Notes: a model not told the origin generated them from the sequence alone. 64,000 nt of DNA from Bacteroidia bacterium (GCA_030430575.1 JAUIKF010000034.1:1-64000), one strand, 5' to 3'. Positions 17,293-26,471 are shown, numbered from the stretch's first letter. Translations and numbers: made by a program.

Positions 17293-17382
17293 AGGGCAAA
17301 AGGTTGATCCCTAAATTAGCAAAATCAAAAGAAAGGTAATGAAATAAGTAGGCTAATTTTTTTAGCTTAATACTAATTTTAT

Positions 17383-17390
17383 TATATTTG
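17383..17390 (+). promoter_or_regulatory. Bacteroidota -7 promoter box TATATTTG
   Basis: TATATTTG fits the TAnnTTTG consensus of the Bacteroidota primary sigma factor. It ends 18 bp before ATG 17409, leaving a leader of about 10 nt. No good TTTG -33 box is visible; an A/T-rich TTTTTTAG lies at the right distance. It overlaps the TTG at 17388, which excludes that codon as the start. Confidence 0.65.
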
Positions 17391-17408
17391 TATATAAGCC
17401 ATAAAGCC

Positions 17409-17879
17409 ATGATCCCCCCAACCATATCAGATTTTAATTATAAACTCGACGACCATTGCTATTATGCAGAGGACGACGCAAAAGTGTTGAGAATTGCCCA
17501 ACAAATGGATGTATTTGATTCATTGATGGCACACCAGATGGACTCAGTCGTCTTGTCGTTTTTCTATACTGACCGCCATAGGATTCTCGACCTCGCCCTT
17601 TTCTTGGCAATGCCTGAAGCGCCTGAGGGCAGCCAATATCTATGCATTTATTTTCGAGACTTCTTGCGGGTAGCTTATGATATTGGCATTCAATTACATC
17701 TCCATGTACCCTATGGGTTGATCGACGAAGAGGAATTTATCCAGGAATTACTTGGTGCCTTAAATTATTTACTACAAGAATATGCACCCAATAGCAAAGC
17801 AGCCATTTATCGGCGAGGCCATAGTTGGGGATTTTATTATAAGCGATTTAAAGGAATGGAGACTCCTTCACTAAATTAG
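17409..17879 (+). CDS. Hypothetical protein, no recognised domain
   Basis: The 156-aa protein starts at ATG 17409, because the only earlier in-frame start (TTG 17388) lies inside the promoter. It is soluble, acidic and rich in Tyr, His and Asp, with regular helix-like spacing (DVFDSLMAHQMDSVVLSFFYTDRHRILDLALFLAM). It ends with a basic stretch (IYRRGHSWGFYYKRFKG). No signal peptide, metal-binding cluster or enzyme motif stands out. The TetR gene follows 58 bp downstream with its own promoter. Function unknown. Confidence 0.6.
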   Translation: MIPPTISDFNYKLDDHCYYAEDDAKVLRIAQQMDVFDSLMAHQMDSVVLSFFYTDRHRILDLALFLAMPEAPEGSQYLCIYFRDFLRVAYDIGIQLHLHVPYGLIDEEEFIQELLGALNYLLQEYAPNSKAAIYRRGHSWGFYYKRFKGMETPSLN

Positions 17880-17887
17880 TAAACCCA

Positions 17888-17920
17888 TTTGCAATATTGA
17901 TAGTATCGCTACTATATTTG
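17888..17920 (+). promoter_or_regulatory. TTTG / TATATTTG promoter with embedded TetR-type operator
   Basis: The -33 box TTTG (17888-17891) and -7 box TATATTTG (17913-17920) are 21 bp apart, an excellent match to the Bacteroidota consensus. Between and overlapping the -7 box lies the palindrome ATAGTA-TCGC-TACTAT (17900-17915). A half-site TACTAT recurs just after the start codon. This is the expected layout for autorepression by the TetR protein encoded immediately downstream. Confidence 0.75.
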
Positions 17921-17937
17921 TGGGCAAATTGTTCACA

Positions 17938-18621
17938 ATGAATAGACTACTATCAAATGTAAGTATTCAAGTCAATGATGCTATTTACCTCAAAAACCCA
18001 GAATCCAGTGATTTGGGCAAGCGGATTATTACTGGTAGCATAGATATGATTGATGAGTTGGGGTTTGAGCATTTTACTTTCCGAAAGTTGGGCAAAAAGA
18101 TTGGCTCCAGTGAAGCCTCTATATATCGCTATTTTGAGAGCAAACATAAACTCCTTGTTTACCTCACCTCATGGTATTGGGGCTGGATGGAGTATCGCTT
18201 GGTATTCAGGCTATCCAATATTGACTCTGCCAAGGAACGCCTGCTGAGGGCTATAACGCTCCTTACAGAACAGATTGAAGAAGACCAGAGCTTTTCCCAT
18301 ATCAATGAAGCCAAGCTCAATCGCATTGTCATCGCCGAATCAGCAAAGGCATATCTGACCAAAGAGGTAGATCAAGATAATCAAGAAGGTTTCTTCGGGG
18401 TTTTTAAACAGATCGTTGAAAGGGTAAGTTTGATTATTTTGGAAATAAATCCTGCCTATAAATACCCCCATATGCTCATCTCCACCATGATTGAAGGGGC
18501 ACATCATCAACGCTATTTTGCAGCTCACCTCCCAAAACTCACTGATATTGTCAAGGGGGAAGATTCTGTTACAAGATTTTACAAAGAATTGGCCATTAAG
18601 GCTATTGAGCCACAATCATAA
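17938..18621 (+). CDS. TetR/AcrR-family transcriptional regulator
   Basis: The 227-aa protein starts at ATG 17938; a GTG at 17920 lies in the promoter. Residues about 22-70 form the TetR helix-turn-helix (MIDELGFEHFTFRKLGKKIGSS..IYRYFESKHKLL). The remaining helical domain binds an unknown effector. It lies 40 bp upstream of the SulP transporter on the same strand, so the probable targets are its own promoter (palindrome at 17900-17915) and the transporter genes. The ligand cannot be predicted. Confidence 0.88.
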   Translation: MNRLLSNVSIQVNDAIYLKNPESSDLGKRIITGSIDMIDELGFEHFTFRKLGKKIGSSEASIYRYFESKHKLLVYLTSWYWGWMEYRLVFRLSNIDSAKERLLRAITLLTEQIEEDQSFSHINEAKLNRIVIAESAKAYLTKEVDQDNQEGFFGVFKQIVERVSLIILEINPAYKYPHMLISTMIEGAHHQRYFAAHLPKLTDIVKGEDSVTRFYKELAIKAIEPQS

Positions 18622-18661
18622 ATTATTTATATCACATACGATTCCTCATTAACAAACAATT

Positions 18662-20281
18662 ATGAAATCCCATCCATCTCCAGGTTTTTTTCAAAACCTC
18701 AAATATGACTTTCCTGCCAGTATAGTTGTATTTCTAGTTGCTTTACCACTCTGCTTAGGGATTGCACTGGCATCAGGTGCGCCCTTGTTTTCAGGTATTA
18801 TAGCTGGAATCGTCGGAGGTATTGTCGTCTCTTTAGTCAGTGGATCCTCTATTGGCGTGAGTGGCCCAGCGGCTGGACTTGCCGCCATTGTACTTACGGC
18901 TATCAACGACTTAGGAGGGAAAGAACATTTTGATCTTTTTCTAGTGGCAGTAGTTATAGGGGGGGTGTTACAAATAATATTAGGCGCCTTACGCGCCGGT
19001 ATTATCGGTTATTACTTTCCTTCCTCAGTCATCAAAGGCATGCTCTCAGGGATTGGAATCTTTATTATCATCAAGCAGATTCCGCATGCCTTTGGCTATG
19101 ATAGTGATCCAGAGGGAGATTTTGCCTTTTTCCAGGTAGATGGACATACTGCCCTTAGTCAATTGTCCTATATGTTTGACTTTATCTCCCCTGGTGCCTT
19201 GGTCATTTCTATTCTTTCCCTGGCCATTCTTTTCCTTTATGAACGGCCCTTTATGAAAAAGATTTCCTTCTTTAAATTAGTCCCAGGCCCATTAGTGGTC
19301 GTTATTCTGGGTATTTTGTTGGGAATATCTTTTGGAGATCATGAGACTTGGGGGCTCGATGAAAGTCAGCTTGTAAACATTCCTGTTGCAGGTTCTTTTA
19401 CAGGTTTTTTGGACCTATTCACCTTACCTGATTTTAGACAATTAGCCAATCCCCAGATTTACATTGTCGGATTTACCATTGCCATTGTAGCGAGTCTGGA
19501 AACGCTTCTCTGTGTTGAGGCAACGGATAAATTAGATCCTAACAAACGCGTGACACCTACCAATCGCGAACTGATTGCTCAAGGGATAGGCAATACGATT
19601 TCGGGCCTCATAGGAGGGCTTCCCATTACCCAGGTAATCGTTCGTAGTTCTGCCAATATCCAGTCTGGCGGACGGACCAAGGCATCTGCTTTTATTCATG
19701 GCATCTTACTTCTGGTCTGTGCTATGTCTATCCCTACCCTCCTAAACAAGATTCCTCTGGCCAGCCTTGCAGCCATTCTATTTCTTGTTGGCTATAAATT
19801 AGCAAAACCCGCCCTTTTCAAAACGATGTACCGAAGGGGCTATGCCGAATTCATTCCTTTCATCGTCACAATCTTAGGTATTTTATTCACCGACCTCCTG
19901 ATAGGGATCAGCCTGGGACTGGCTGTAGGTATATTCCAGATTCTATGGAATAATTTTAAAATCCCTTTCCATTTCAGCAAGGATGACTATGCTACTGATA
20001 AGCCTGTTCGGATTGAATTATCCGAAGACGTTAGTTTTCTCAATAAAGCGATGATTTTGCGCAACCTCAACACTTTGCCAGATGGTATTCATGTCATCAT
20101 AGACGGGTCTAAAACCAAAAGTATCCATCCTGATGTGTTGGAAATTATTGATGACTTTGTGGAGAATGCTAAGACACGGGATATTCAAGTGGAACTTGTG
20201 GAATTGGATACAAGCGACACAGTTGATTCGGTTAAGCAATTTGGAAAAGTGATTCTCCATCATCCGATCAAAAAACAGTAA
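18662..20281 (+). CDS. SulP/SLC26-family anion transporter
   Basis: The 539-aa membrane protein has the SulP core (about 10-430): 'DFPASIVVFLVALPLCLGIALASGAP' in the first helices, then 'SGSSIGVSGPAAGLA', 'GIIGYYFPSSVIKGMLSGIGI' and the 'ATDKLDPNKRVTPTNRELIAQGIGN' loop. A short STAS-like domain (about 440-535) follows. SulP carriers move sulfate, bicarbonate or other oxyanions, driven by Na+ or H+. The compact form resembles the bicarbonate/sulfate carriers of marine Bacteroidota and cyanobacteria. It is preceded by a TetR gene and followed 25 bp later by a DUF2490 protein, so the three probably form one unit. Confidence 0.88.
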   Translation: MKSHPSPGFFQNLKYDFPASIVVFLVALPLCLGIALASGAPLFSGIIAGIVGGIVVSLVSGSSIGVSGPAAGLAAIVLTAINDLGGKEHFDLFLVAVVIGGVLQIILGALRAGIIGYYFPSSVIKGMLSGIGIFIIIKQIPHAFGYDSDPEGDFAFFQVDGHTALSQLSYMFDFISPGALVISILSLAILFLYERPFMKKISFFKLVPGPLVVVILGILLGISFGDHETWGLDESQLVNIPVAGSFTGFLDLFTLPDFRQLANPQIYIVGFTIAIVASLETLLCVEATDKLDPNKRVTPTNRELIAQGIGNTISGLIGGLPITQVIVRSSANIQSGGRTKASAFIHGILLLVCAMSIPTLLNKIPLASLAAILFLVGYKLAKPALFKTMYRRGYAEFIPFIVTILGILFTDLLIGISLGLAVGIFQILWNNFKIPFHFSKDDYATDKPVRIELSEDVSFLNKAMILRNLNTLPDGIHVIIDGSKTKSIHPDVLEIIDDFVENAKTRDIQVELVELDTSDTVDSVKQFGKVILHHPIKKQ

Positions 20282-20306
20282 AGGGGTTCAACCAAATGTG
20301 CCTAAA

Positions 20307-20984
20307 ATGAAAAAGACTATTTGGCTAATCATTCTGATTGCACTTTCCCAGGTTGGCTTTGCCCAGCAATCCAACCTGGGAAACTGGTTGATGTATTTTG
20401 GACAAAACAAAGTGAGCAATAAGCTGAGTATTCACTCTGAAGTCCAGTACCGAAACCATACCGTAGCTCCTGTCAATATTGAGCAGTTGCTTCTCAGAAC
20501 TGGACTTAACTATCACTTCTCGCCTAATGCCTTTGCCACGATTGGTTATGGATATATTGCTTCCCATATATTTGATAGTCCACAGTCCCATCCTGAGTCC
20601 GAGGAGCATCGGATCTGGCAGCAGCTGATCACAACCCAAACCATAGGCAGGGTGAAATTTGAGCATCGGTACCGGGTAGAGCAGCGATGGGTCAATAAGG
20701 ATTACAAGAATCGCCTTCGATATCGATTGATGCTCTTTATTCCTTTAAATACCCCCAAAATCGAAAAGGGATCAGTTTTTCTGGGATTCTACGATGAAAT
20801 ATTTCTTAATACTGCCCAAACTTTCTTTGACAGAAATCGCCTATACGGAGCCGTTGGCTATCAAATTGACAAAGCAACCGGTATCCAAGTGGGGATGCTC
20901 AATCAGCGGGTGAACGATTTTGGGAAATGGTATTTGCAGTTTGCCCTGGTCTTTAATCCGACCTTTGTCGCTTCCAAGCCATAA
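20307..20984 (+). CDS. DUF2490 outer-membrane beta-barrel protein
   Basis: The 225-aa protein starts at ATG 20307 with a signal peptide ending near FAQQ; a GTG nine bases upstream is less likely. The mature part alternates short beta-strands ('HSEVQYRNH', 'FATIGYGYIASH', 'RVEQRWVNKDYKNRLRYRLML') ending in an aromatic strand, which matches DUF2490, a predicted outer-membrane barrel family. Position after the SulP gene suggests a role in outer-membrane passage or sensing of the same anion; this is inference. Its last 32 bp overlap the convergent DUF3810 gene. Confidence 0.8.
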   Translation: MKKTIWLIILIALSQVGFAQQSNLGNWLMYFGQNKVSNKLSIHSEVQYRNHTVAPVNIEQLLLRTGLNYHFSPNAFATIGYGYIASHIFDSPQSHPESEEHRIWQQLITTQTIGRVKFEHRYRVEQRWVNKDYKNRLRYRLMLFIPLNTPKIEKGSVFLGFYDEIFLNTAQTFFDRNRLYGAVGYQIDKATGIQVGMLNQRVNDFGKWYLQFALVFNPTFVASKP

Positions 20985-22065
20985 CTAGCGCTACAACACG
21001 GCGATAGCTTCGAATGCCCCCTTCTACGCCTTGACCTTTCAGGTAACGGTTATAGACTGATCGGCTGAAATTGGGAAACCATCCGGGATATTTTTGATGG
21101 TTTTCGCGGATGGCTTGCAGGTCTGCACGAACGCCCTTTGGCAATCGGGCATATATGGCTTTATATGCCAAGGGATCTGCTCGATTGAGGTCACTGACCA
21201 CATGGCGCCAATAATCCAATCGACCACAATACTGGATGTATGGATTTTCGCTGGCTTCACACGCCAGAAACCCAAGAAAATTACAGACGCCTTCGTCGGT
21301 AAATCCGTACCCATGGCCCATCTCATGGGCTATGACAGGAGGATGCTGTAGCGGATAAAGTGCTGCATCAAAATGACCTTCAGCCACGAATGGCAAATAA
21401 ACACCTGAAGCGCCCAGACCTATCATCCAACCTTTGGGAAAAATTTTGCGGCCACGGACACGGCCTGGTGTGGGGTAGCCCATTTCTTTCAGAACCAAAC
21501 ATAGGTTTTTGCGCATATGGTTTTCGAGCGAATGTGGTTCCAAATGGAATGAAATAGCTAACGTATCTGGCTGATCTCCGGTCAGTTGCTCTCTCGCAGA
21601 CAGCATCGCACCTGTAGCTTCCTGGGCCTCCGCTTTTAGCAATTCGACATCAGCCTCCACTCGTTGAAGGCTCAGGTGAGTCTCTAAGGGAACACGAGCA
21701 TAGTTGAAGCCCCAAAGAAAGAAGAAGGCAGCGACTACGCCGCCAGCAAAGGCCAAAAAGTTTAGAACAGCTGCCAATATATGGTTAAGCCATTTTGGGG
21801 CAAAAACCTTTTTGGGACGTCGAATAGCTTTGATCCATTTATATAGCATCCAACCCACAAAAACGATTAACACATATAACAACGGAACAGGTGACCAGCC
21901 TACTGTATAATCTATCACATAGCGAATCGCCGCAAAAATACCTTTAGCATAAATTACTTCAACAACTTCAGGAATGTAAGATGAAAGTGCTCGGAGCAAT
22001 AGGGTAAAAGCTCCCAAAGCCATCCAATACCACTGGCGTTTGTAGAGAGAGAAGAAGTTTTTCAC
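20953..22065 (-). CDS. DUF3810 membrane metallopeptidase-like protein
   Basis: The 370-aa protein has three membrane helices (about 12-30, 60-78 and 98-120) and then a soluble domain with the zinc-protease signature HEMGH (247-251). The TDEGVCNFLGFLACE segment just after it can supply a glutamate ligand. This is DUF3810, a Bacteroidota family of putative membrane-anchored gluzincin-like peptidases. The active domain follows the third helix and is therefore probably periplasmic. No substrate is known. The gene is convergent with DUF2490 and divergent from the HEAT-like gene 32 bp away. Confidence 0.85.
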   Translation of the reverse strand: MKNFFSLYKRQWYWMALGAFTLLLRALSSYIPEVVEVIYAKGIFAAIRYVIDYTVGWSPVPLLYVLIVFVGWMLYKWIKAIRRPKKVFAPKWLNHILAAVLNFLAFAGGVVAAFFFLWGFNYARVPLETHLSLQRVEADVELLKAEAQEATGAMLSAREQLTGDQPDTLAISFHLEPHSLENHMRKNLCLVLKEMGYPTPGRVRGRKIFPKGWMIGLGASGVYLPFVAEGHFDAALYPLQHPPVIAHEMGHGYGFTDEGVCNFLGFLACEASENPYIQYCGRLDYWRHVVSDLNRADPLAYKAIYARLPKGVRADLQAIRENHQKYPGWFPNFSRSVYNRYLKGQGVEGGIRSYRRVVALVMAWKRQRSD

Positions 22066-22096
22066 AAAGGCTAAATTACTTATTTTTACTTGTCAT

Positions 22097-22618
22097 ATGA
22101 ATATTCAACAAGAACTTCTGAGGGAGCATTCCAAGGAACAATCGATGAAGATTGCGGCATATATCGGCTCAGATACTGAACGTTTCGATGAACTCATGCA
22201 ATTATTCATGCACGGGGAATATCGTATCAATCAGCGGGCGGCATGGGTGGTTTCTCATTGCGCAGACCATGAGCTATCGCTTGTCAAGCCCTACATGTCT
22301 GAAATGGCAGATATGGTGATTGATACCAATAGCAATGATGCCACGAAACGAAATATCTTGCGCATATTCCAAGACATGGAACTATCTGAGGAGATAATGG
22401 AAAAGCTGTTGGATCCTTGTTTTACTTATTTAGGGTCTCCAAAAGTCCCTGCTGCCATACGCGTATTCTCGATGACAGTCTTGTTCAAGATCAGTCAAAA
22501 GTTCCCTGAACTACAGCAAGAGTTGCGATTGGTCATCGAGGCGGTAATGCCTGATGGCTCTGCTGGCATCAAATCTAGAGGGAGAAGAACCCTCAAACTA
22601 CTTGGAAAATCCAAATAA
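22097..22618 (+). CDS. HEAT-repeat-like helical protein
   Basis: The 173-aa cytoplasmic protein is all-helical with HEAT-type helical pairs: 'HGEYRINQRAAWVVSHCADHEL', 'ATKRNILRIFQDMEL' and 'AAIRVFSMTVLFKISQKFPEL'. Such short proteins usually act as protein-interaction scaffolds. No catalytic residues are visible. It starts 32 bp from the divergent DUF3810 gene and precedes a small lipoprotein gene by 48 bp. Confidence 0.65.
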   Translation: MNIQQELLREHSKEQSMKIAAYIGSDTERFDELMQLFMHGEYRINQRAAWVVSHCADHELSLVKPYMSEMADMVIDTNSNDATKRNILRIFQDMELSEEIMEKLLDPCFTYLGSPKVPAAIRVFSMTVLFKISQKFPELQQELRLVIEAVMPDGSAGIKSRGRRTLKLLGKSK

Positions 22619-22666
22619 ATTCAATAAATTAATGGTCCAACATTCATTTTTCCTAACTGAACCGTT

Positions 22667-23050
22667 ATGACTAAATATCTACTCCACTTTGTATTGCTTC
22701 TGAGCCTTACTACAATCCTGTCTTGTAACAGGACAGATGAGCAAATATTGCAGCCTGCTCAGCTTGATCAATGCAGCATTCTTGGGACTATTGATGTGGA
22801 TAAGTGTGGGCCATTTATCCAATTAGACAATGGCCTGAAGATTCAATCAAAACGCGATATGGCGACCGACTTTCAGGTTAAAGATATACGTGTAGCGGTG
22901 AGCTATATGAAAGAATACGAGGATAATGGGGATGATTCAAATTCTCATGATTGTGGCAATGGCAATGATCAAGCAAATGCCAAATCTCTCACCAATGATT
23001 GTGGGGAAACCATTGTCACCCTCAATTGCATCCGCTTAGTAGACAAATGA
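22667..23050 (+). CDS. Small hypothetical lipoprotein
   Basis: The 127-aa protein has a lipoprotein signal peptide ending TILSC (Cys20). The mature part includes a small beta-rich domain (residues 33-82) with paired cysteines, a polar Asp/Asn/Gly stretch (DNGDDSNSHDCGNGND), and a final Cys-containing strand (IVTLNCIRLVDK). Five Cys after the lipobox suggest disulfides. No family is recognised. It ends one base before the convergent secreted protein. Confidence 0.65.
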   Translation: MTKYLLHFVLLLSLTTILSCNRTDEQILQPAQLDQCSILGTIDVDKCGPFIQLDNGLKIQSKRDMATDFQVKDIRVAVSYMKEYEDNGDDSNSHDCGNGNDQANAKSLTNDCGETIVTLNCIRLVDK

Positions 23051-24577
23051 TCAGTTTCTGAGCTCTCCTATTTTTTGGACCAACGGTTTATTTCCTGAAC
23101 GAAATACAATATGATAAGTCCCTTCGACCTGAAGGGCTTCTTGGGTGGGTTCTTCTCCGTCTTCTACTGGTAGCACATCCAATTTGAGGACCCTGCCTTT
23201 TTCTTCCCACTCCCAAGACTCAATCATGGCATTTGCGGGAAATGCCCCTACAACGCCTTCAAGGTTAGAAGGCTTATCATAGCTTTCATCAAAACTAAAG
23301 GAAAGGAGTTTCTTGTGGACTGTAGTTCCAATTTCATAGATCGATACTTCATATATTAGACACGCAGCACATGGTCCCCTACCATAGGGGTTGTGAACCC
23401 AATCATTCTCTATCATTACCCCTATTTCGCCATCAGGCAAGGTAAATACTGCATCTTCCATGGTTTCCAGTATTTCCTCCCTTGAAAGCTGGTTCGAATG
23501 AAAATCTTCTTGGAAGGTGCCAACAGCCAGGGATCCAGTAGTATAACTGCTTCCTGAATTGAATTGAGAAGAATATGCTGCCATTTCAAATGCCTGATCT
23601 TGATAGTCAAAATGACCTTTGACAAAAGGGTTCAATTCATAGCGAACTGTCTCGATACTACTCCACCAGGTCCCCTGAGTTTCTTCTGTCAGTACAGGAA
23701 TCCACGACTTTCCATCAAAATATAGAGAAAAGGGTTCTTCCTTAAGGAAATGCTTGACAACATTCATCTCTTGGGCCAAATTAGCTGTTACACCTGGCTG
23801 GAAATTGATATGAACAAAATGATGGGTTGCGCCCCATTTTCTATCCTTATGTGTGGAAAGCACTGTTACTTCCTTGCCCGAGGCCTGATCTTTATCAAAA
23901 ATATCTAGCCCAAAATAGAGGTTAAGAGATTTATCTGATGAAAGAAATATCATGGCTTCTGTCGGAAACGATATTTCCATTTGGTACCCATTTCCAGTCC
24001 GGGTAGCTACAAGGTCAATCCGAGAAACAATGGTAGGCGAAGGAGAAATTCCATGGTAATTTTGCCGATCAAACAACTCTACCCGTCCATTTGGGTAAAA
24101 CCCCCAATGAGCCATGCCAAAGAAGTTTTTTACGCCTTTGACTTGATTTACCTCTACCGTATCAGAATCCTCGCCTCCCCAATAAGAATGGTCCGCATTT
24201 AACGCTGAGACAAAGGTTTTTTCATCCCCTGTTATTGGCCAACCATCTTCATTATTCAATTTATATAAGACTCCTTCGTGTGAATAATAATCAGTATGTG
24301 GACGGTGATCACTGATCCACAATTCGACATGATCCTGGCGAATAGCATCTCCTGTCGTGATCAGCTTATCGTCCTCTACTGTAATAAAGAGTTTTATTCC
24401 ATTTTCCGATGATTCAATCGCAAGAGATGCCGACAAGTCTCTGGGGCCATGATGAAGGGAAGCCCCATAGGTAGGGAAAAATTGGTGCTGCTCGTATAAC
24501 TGAGCCTTTGTCCCCAGCGGGGACATGATCAATATGCCCAATAGACCTCCTAGATAGTTGGAAAAGAGTCGGCTCAT
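23051..24577 (-). CDS. Secreted protein with CBM9-like N-terminal domain
   Basis: The 508-aa protein has a signal peptide (about 1-25). Residues 40-260 resemble the family 9 carbohydrate-binding/DOMON-like sandwich found in many Bacteroidota exoproteins: 'IKLFITVEDDKLITTGDAIRQDHVELWISD', 'GNGYQMEISFPTEAM', and a strand ending in 'HFVHINF'. The remaining 240 residues contain further beta-strands and a close Cys pair (GPCAACLIYEV) but no family I recognise, and there is no T9SS tail. Probable sugar- or heme-binding cell-surface or periplasmic protein; ligand unknown. Confidence 0.6.
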   Translation of the reverse strand: MSRLFSNYLGGLLGILIMSPLGTKAQLYEQHQFFPTYGASLHHGPRDLSASLAIESSENGIKLFITVEDDKLITTGDAIRQDHVELWISDHRPHTDYYSHEGVLYKLNNEDGWPITGDEKTFVSALNADHSYWGGEDSDTVEVNQVKGVKNFFGMAHWGFYPNGRVELFDRQNYHGISPSPTIVSRIDLVATRTGNGYQMEISFPTEAMIFLSSDKSLNLYFGLDIFDKDQASGKEVTVLSTHKDRKWGATHHFVHINFQPGVTANLAQEMNVVKHFLKEEPFSLYFDGKSWIPVLTEETQGTWWSSIETVRYELNPFVKGHFDYQDQAFEMAAYSSQFNSGSSYTTGSLAVGTFQEDFHSNQLSREEILETMEDAVFTLPDGEIGVMIENDWVHNPYGRGPCAACLIYEVSIYEIGTTVHKKLLSFSFDESYDKPSNLEGVVGAFPANAMIESWEWEEKGRVLKLDVLPVEDGEEPTQEALQVEGTYHIVFRSGNKPLVQKIGELRN

Positions 24578-24672
24578 GAGATTGTATTTGGTAAATCATA
24601 AGTTCGCAATTTTCCATTAAACAAACAAACCAACCCGTGTTATTTCCCTTAAACTGGTCTATTTTTCTCTAA

Positions 24673-25476
24673 TTACCCTCCCAGCCACGCTACAATTCTC
24701 AATGGCGCCCCACTTCCTCCCTTGATCTTCATTGGCAAAGCGATGATCCAGCTCCCCGAAGCGGGTAGCTGATCGAGGTTCCCAACATTCTCAAAGGCGG
24801 GGATGTCTTTAGCAAATAAAATCCGATGGCTTTCATAGAGCGTAGATTGCCCAAAATCAATACTGGGCGTATCGAGCCCTATGGCCCCTATCTTGCGGTT
24901 TTCCGTCAACCAAGTAGCCGCTTTAGGGTCAAGGCCTGGAAAATGCAATTTGGGTACAGCAGCGGGGCCTCGCTCCGCCGTGCCCATATACTGCTCCGCA
25001 TTAGGCCAGTATTCTCCAAATCCTGTGAATAATAGCACAATAGCTCCGTCTGGCATCTGTCCATTAATAGCTTCCCAGGCTTGCAAGTCTTCCACAGAGA
25101 CGAGGTAATCACGATTTCCTTTCGCTTTTGCAGACACATCCACCACCACGCCTGGCCCGATCAATTGCTCTATGGGCACTTGTTCCACAGGTGCATGGCC
25201 TTTGGCGAAGTGGACAGGCGCATCCATATGTGTCCCACCGTGCTCTGCCGTCTGAAAATTGAAGGCACTATAGTAATAGCCTGCTTCCGTGAGGCCAGCG
25301 AAGACCGTGTCAAAGCCAAAGGCGCGCGAAGTGGGCCAATAGACTGTCGACTTATCGAACGTATGGGTGAGATCCACCCATTTGCCTTCAGGGAAAGTAG
25401 GACCTTCAGGTTCTTGAGCTGGGGGATTGCAGGCGAGCAGGAGGAGAAATGGCAGGAGGAGGAATAAGTTTTTCAT
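24673..25476 (-). CDS. Cyclase-family metal hydrolase lipoprotein (kynurenine-formamidase-like)
   Basis: The 267-aa protein has a lipobox with Cys16 (LLLAC), so it is exported. Residues 30-267 form a Cyclase/KynB-like domain: 'WVDLTHTFDKSTVYWP' and the metal-binding HGGTHMDAP (79-87; His79, His83, Asp85) are intact. Members hydrolyse formamides, imides or cyclic substrates. The periplasmic location makes a role in tryptophan breakdown unlikely; the substrate remains open. It lies alone between genes of unrelated function. Confidence 0.82.
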   Translation of the reverse strand: MKNLFLLLPFLLLLACNPPAQEPEGPTFPEGKWVDLTHTFDKSTVYWPTSRAFGFDTVFAGLTEAGYYYSAFNFQTAEHGGTHMDAPVHFAKGHAPVEQVPIEQLIGPGVVVDVSAKAKGNRDYLVSVEDLQAWEAINGQMPDGAIVLLFTGFGEYWPNAEQYMGTAERGPAAVPKLHFPGLDPKAATWLTENRKIGAIGLDTPSIDFGQSTLYESHRILFAKDIPAFENVGNLDQLPASGSWIIALPMKIKGGSGAPLRIVAWLGG

Positions 25477-25514
25477 AATTATTTCCCTGTCTATGTTCCA
25501 GAAAACGACATTTG

Positions 25515-25952
25515 TTAATCTTCAGAATAATATTCCAATTGGCTAATCAACCATTTTTTATACACTTCTTTTTGAAAGGAATACCAGGCATCCAACATGT
25601 CATGATAAGCAAGCTCATCTTTAAATCCTCGAAAAGGCCCTCGGCTATTTAACCGAAAAAATAAGCGATCTTTGATGGCAGGCTGTTGTACTTGTTCTGC
25701 AAATGCTTCCATGATTTGATACCCTTTGCGTGATGGCATCGAAGTTATTTTAACTAACTGGTCCTTCGTTTCCTCGATTTCATCTAAAGCGTCCTGCCAC
25801 ATGTCTACATAATCCTCTGCATCAGGATTGTCAAAATCAAGTGTTGAGATTACTTTACCCGTATCCTTGTTTACATAACAAACCATACTTGATTGTAGGT
25901 AATCGACCATTTCTTCTAGTTGCGATTCGGTGAGATTAAAAGGTATTTTCAT
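25515..25952 (-). CDS. UPF0158-family protein
   Basis: The 145-aa cytoplasmic protein matches UPF0158: a helical, acidic N-terminal region ('LEEMVDYLQSSMVCYVN') with a D/E-rich patch, then the family hallmark 'NSRGPFRGFKDELAYHDMLDAWYSFQKE'. The function of the family is unknown. It is on the same strand as the next lipoprotein gene, 33 bp apart, and may share its transcript. Confidence 0.8.
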   Translation of the reverse strand: MKIPFNLTESQLEEMVDYLQSSMVCYVNKDTGKVISTLDFDNPDAEDYVDMWQDALDEIEETKDQLVKITSMPSRKGYQIMEAFAEQVQQPAIKDRLFFRLNSRGPFRGFKDELAYHDMLDAWYSFQKEVYKKWLISQLEYYSED

Positions 25953-25985
25953 TTTATATAAGGGTTCATTTCCAACATTTATCTG

Positions 25986-26384
25986 TTATTCACACTTCCC
26001 TATCCCCCACCCTCGGTGTCCTTTTCCCTTTTCACATTTCCAGTTTTTCTGGATTTGGGTGGCGCGCCAGTGTCCTTTAGAGCGATCTGCATGCATGATG
26101 AGTTTCCAGGCGATCTGATTCCCCGCCTGAACAGGGTCGTGAATCAGCGTAATTCTATAGCTATCTGAGCCAAGGTCTTTGGAAGTGATCTTGATGCCTT
26201 TAGCCCCTTGTTTGGGAGAATAATCATAAAACATCTCCATCACCTGCTCGGGAGTTGAGATATCAGTCCGTGCTTTAAGGGAAACGTTAAAACGGGAAGG
26301 ATCCATTTCTACAAACTCTTCTGCTTTCTGTTGGCAACTGAGCGTAAGAAAGAGTAGGAAGATTAATGGAAAAGGAGTTTTCAT
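25986..26384 (-). CDS. Small hypothetical lipoprotein
   Basis: The 132-aa protein has a lipobox at TLSC (Cys17). The mature part fits a small alpha/beta domain: a helix (TPEQVMEMFYDYS), then strands 'KITSKDLGSDSYRITLIHDP' and 'WKLIMHADRSKGHWRATQIQKNW', resembling compact NTF2-like lipoproteins. The last 20 residues are glycine- and lysine-rich with two Cys. No catalytic motif. It probably stands in an operon with the UPF0158 gene, which it precedes. Confidence 0.6.
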   Translation of the reverse strand: MKTPFPLIFLLFLTLSCQQKAEEFVEMDPSRFNVSLKARTDISTPEQVMEMFYDYSPKQGAKGIKITSKDLGSDSYRITLIHDPVQAGNQIAWKLIMHADRSKGHWRATQIQKNWKCEKGKGHRGWGIGKCE

Positions 26385-26471
26385 AGTGCTTCAGTAAATC
26401 ATTTTCACATACTAATATACACTATCCTCCGAAAGGAAGCTACTCCTATTCGCCCTTCCATATTCATTTCC

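Noticed and set aside
17388-17408. TTG start for the hypothetical gene before TetR
   Set aside because: The codon lies inside the TATATTTG promoter box, so it would not be transcribed.
17920-17937. GTG start for the TetR gene
   Set aside because: It overlaps the last base of the -7 box; ATG 17938 follows at a suitable distance.
17938-20984. TetR/SulP/DUF2490 set as a carbon-concentrating or sulfate assimilation cluster
   Set aside because: No carbonic anhydrase or sulfate-reduction gene is present; the substrate cannot be chosen.
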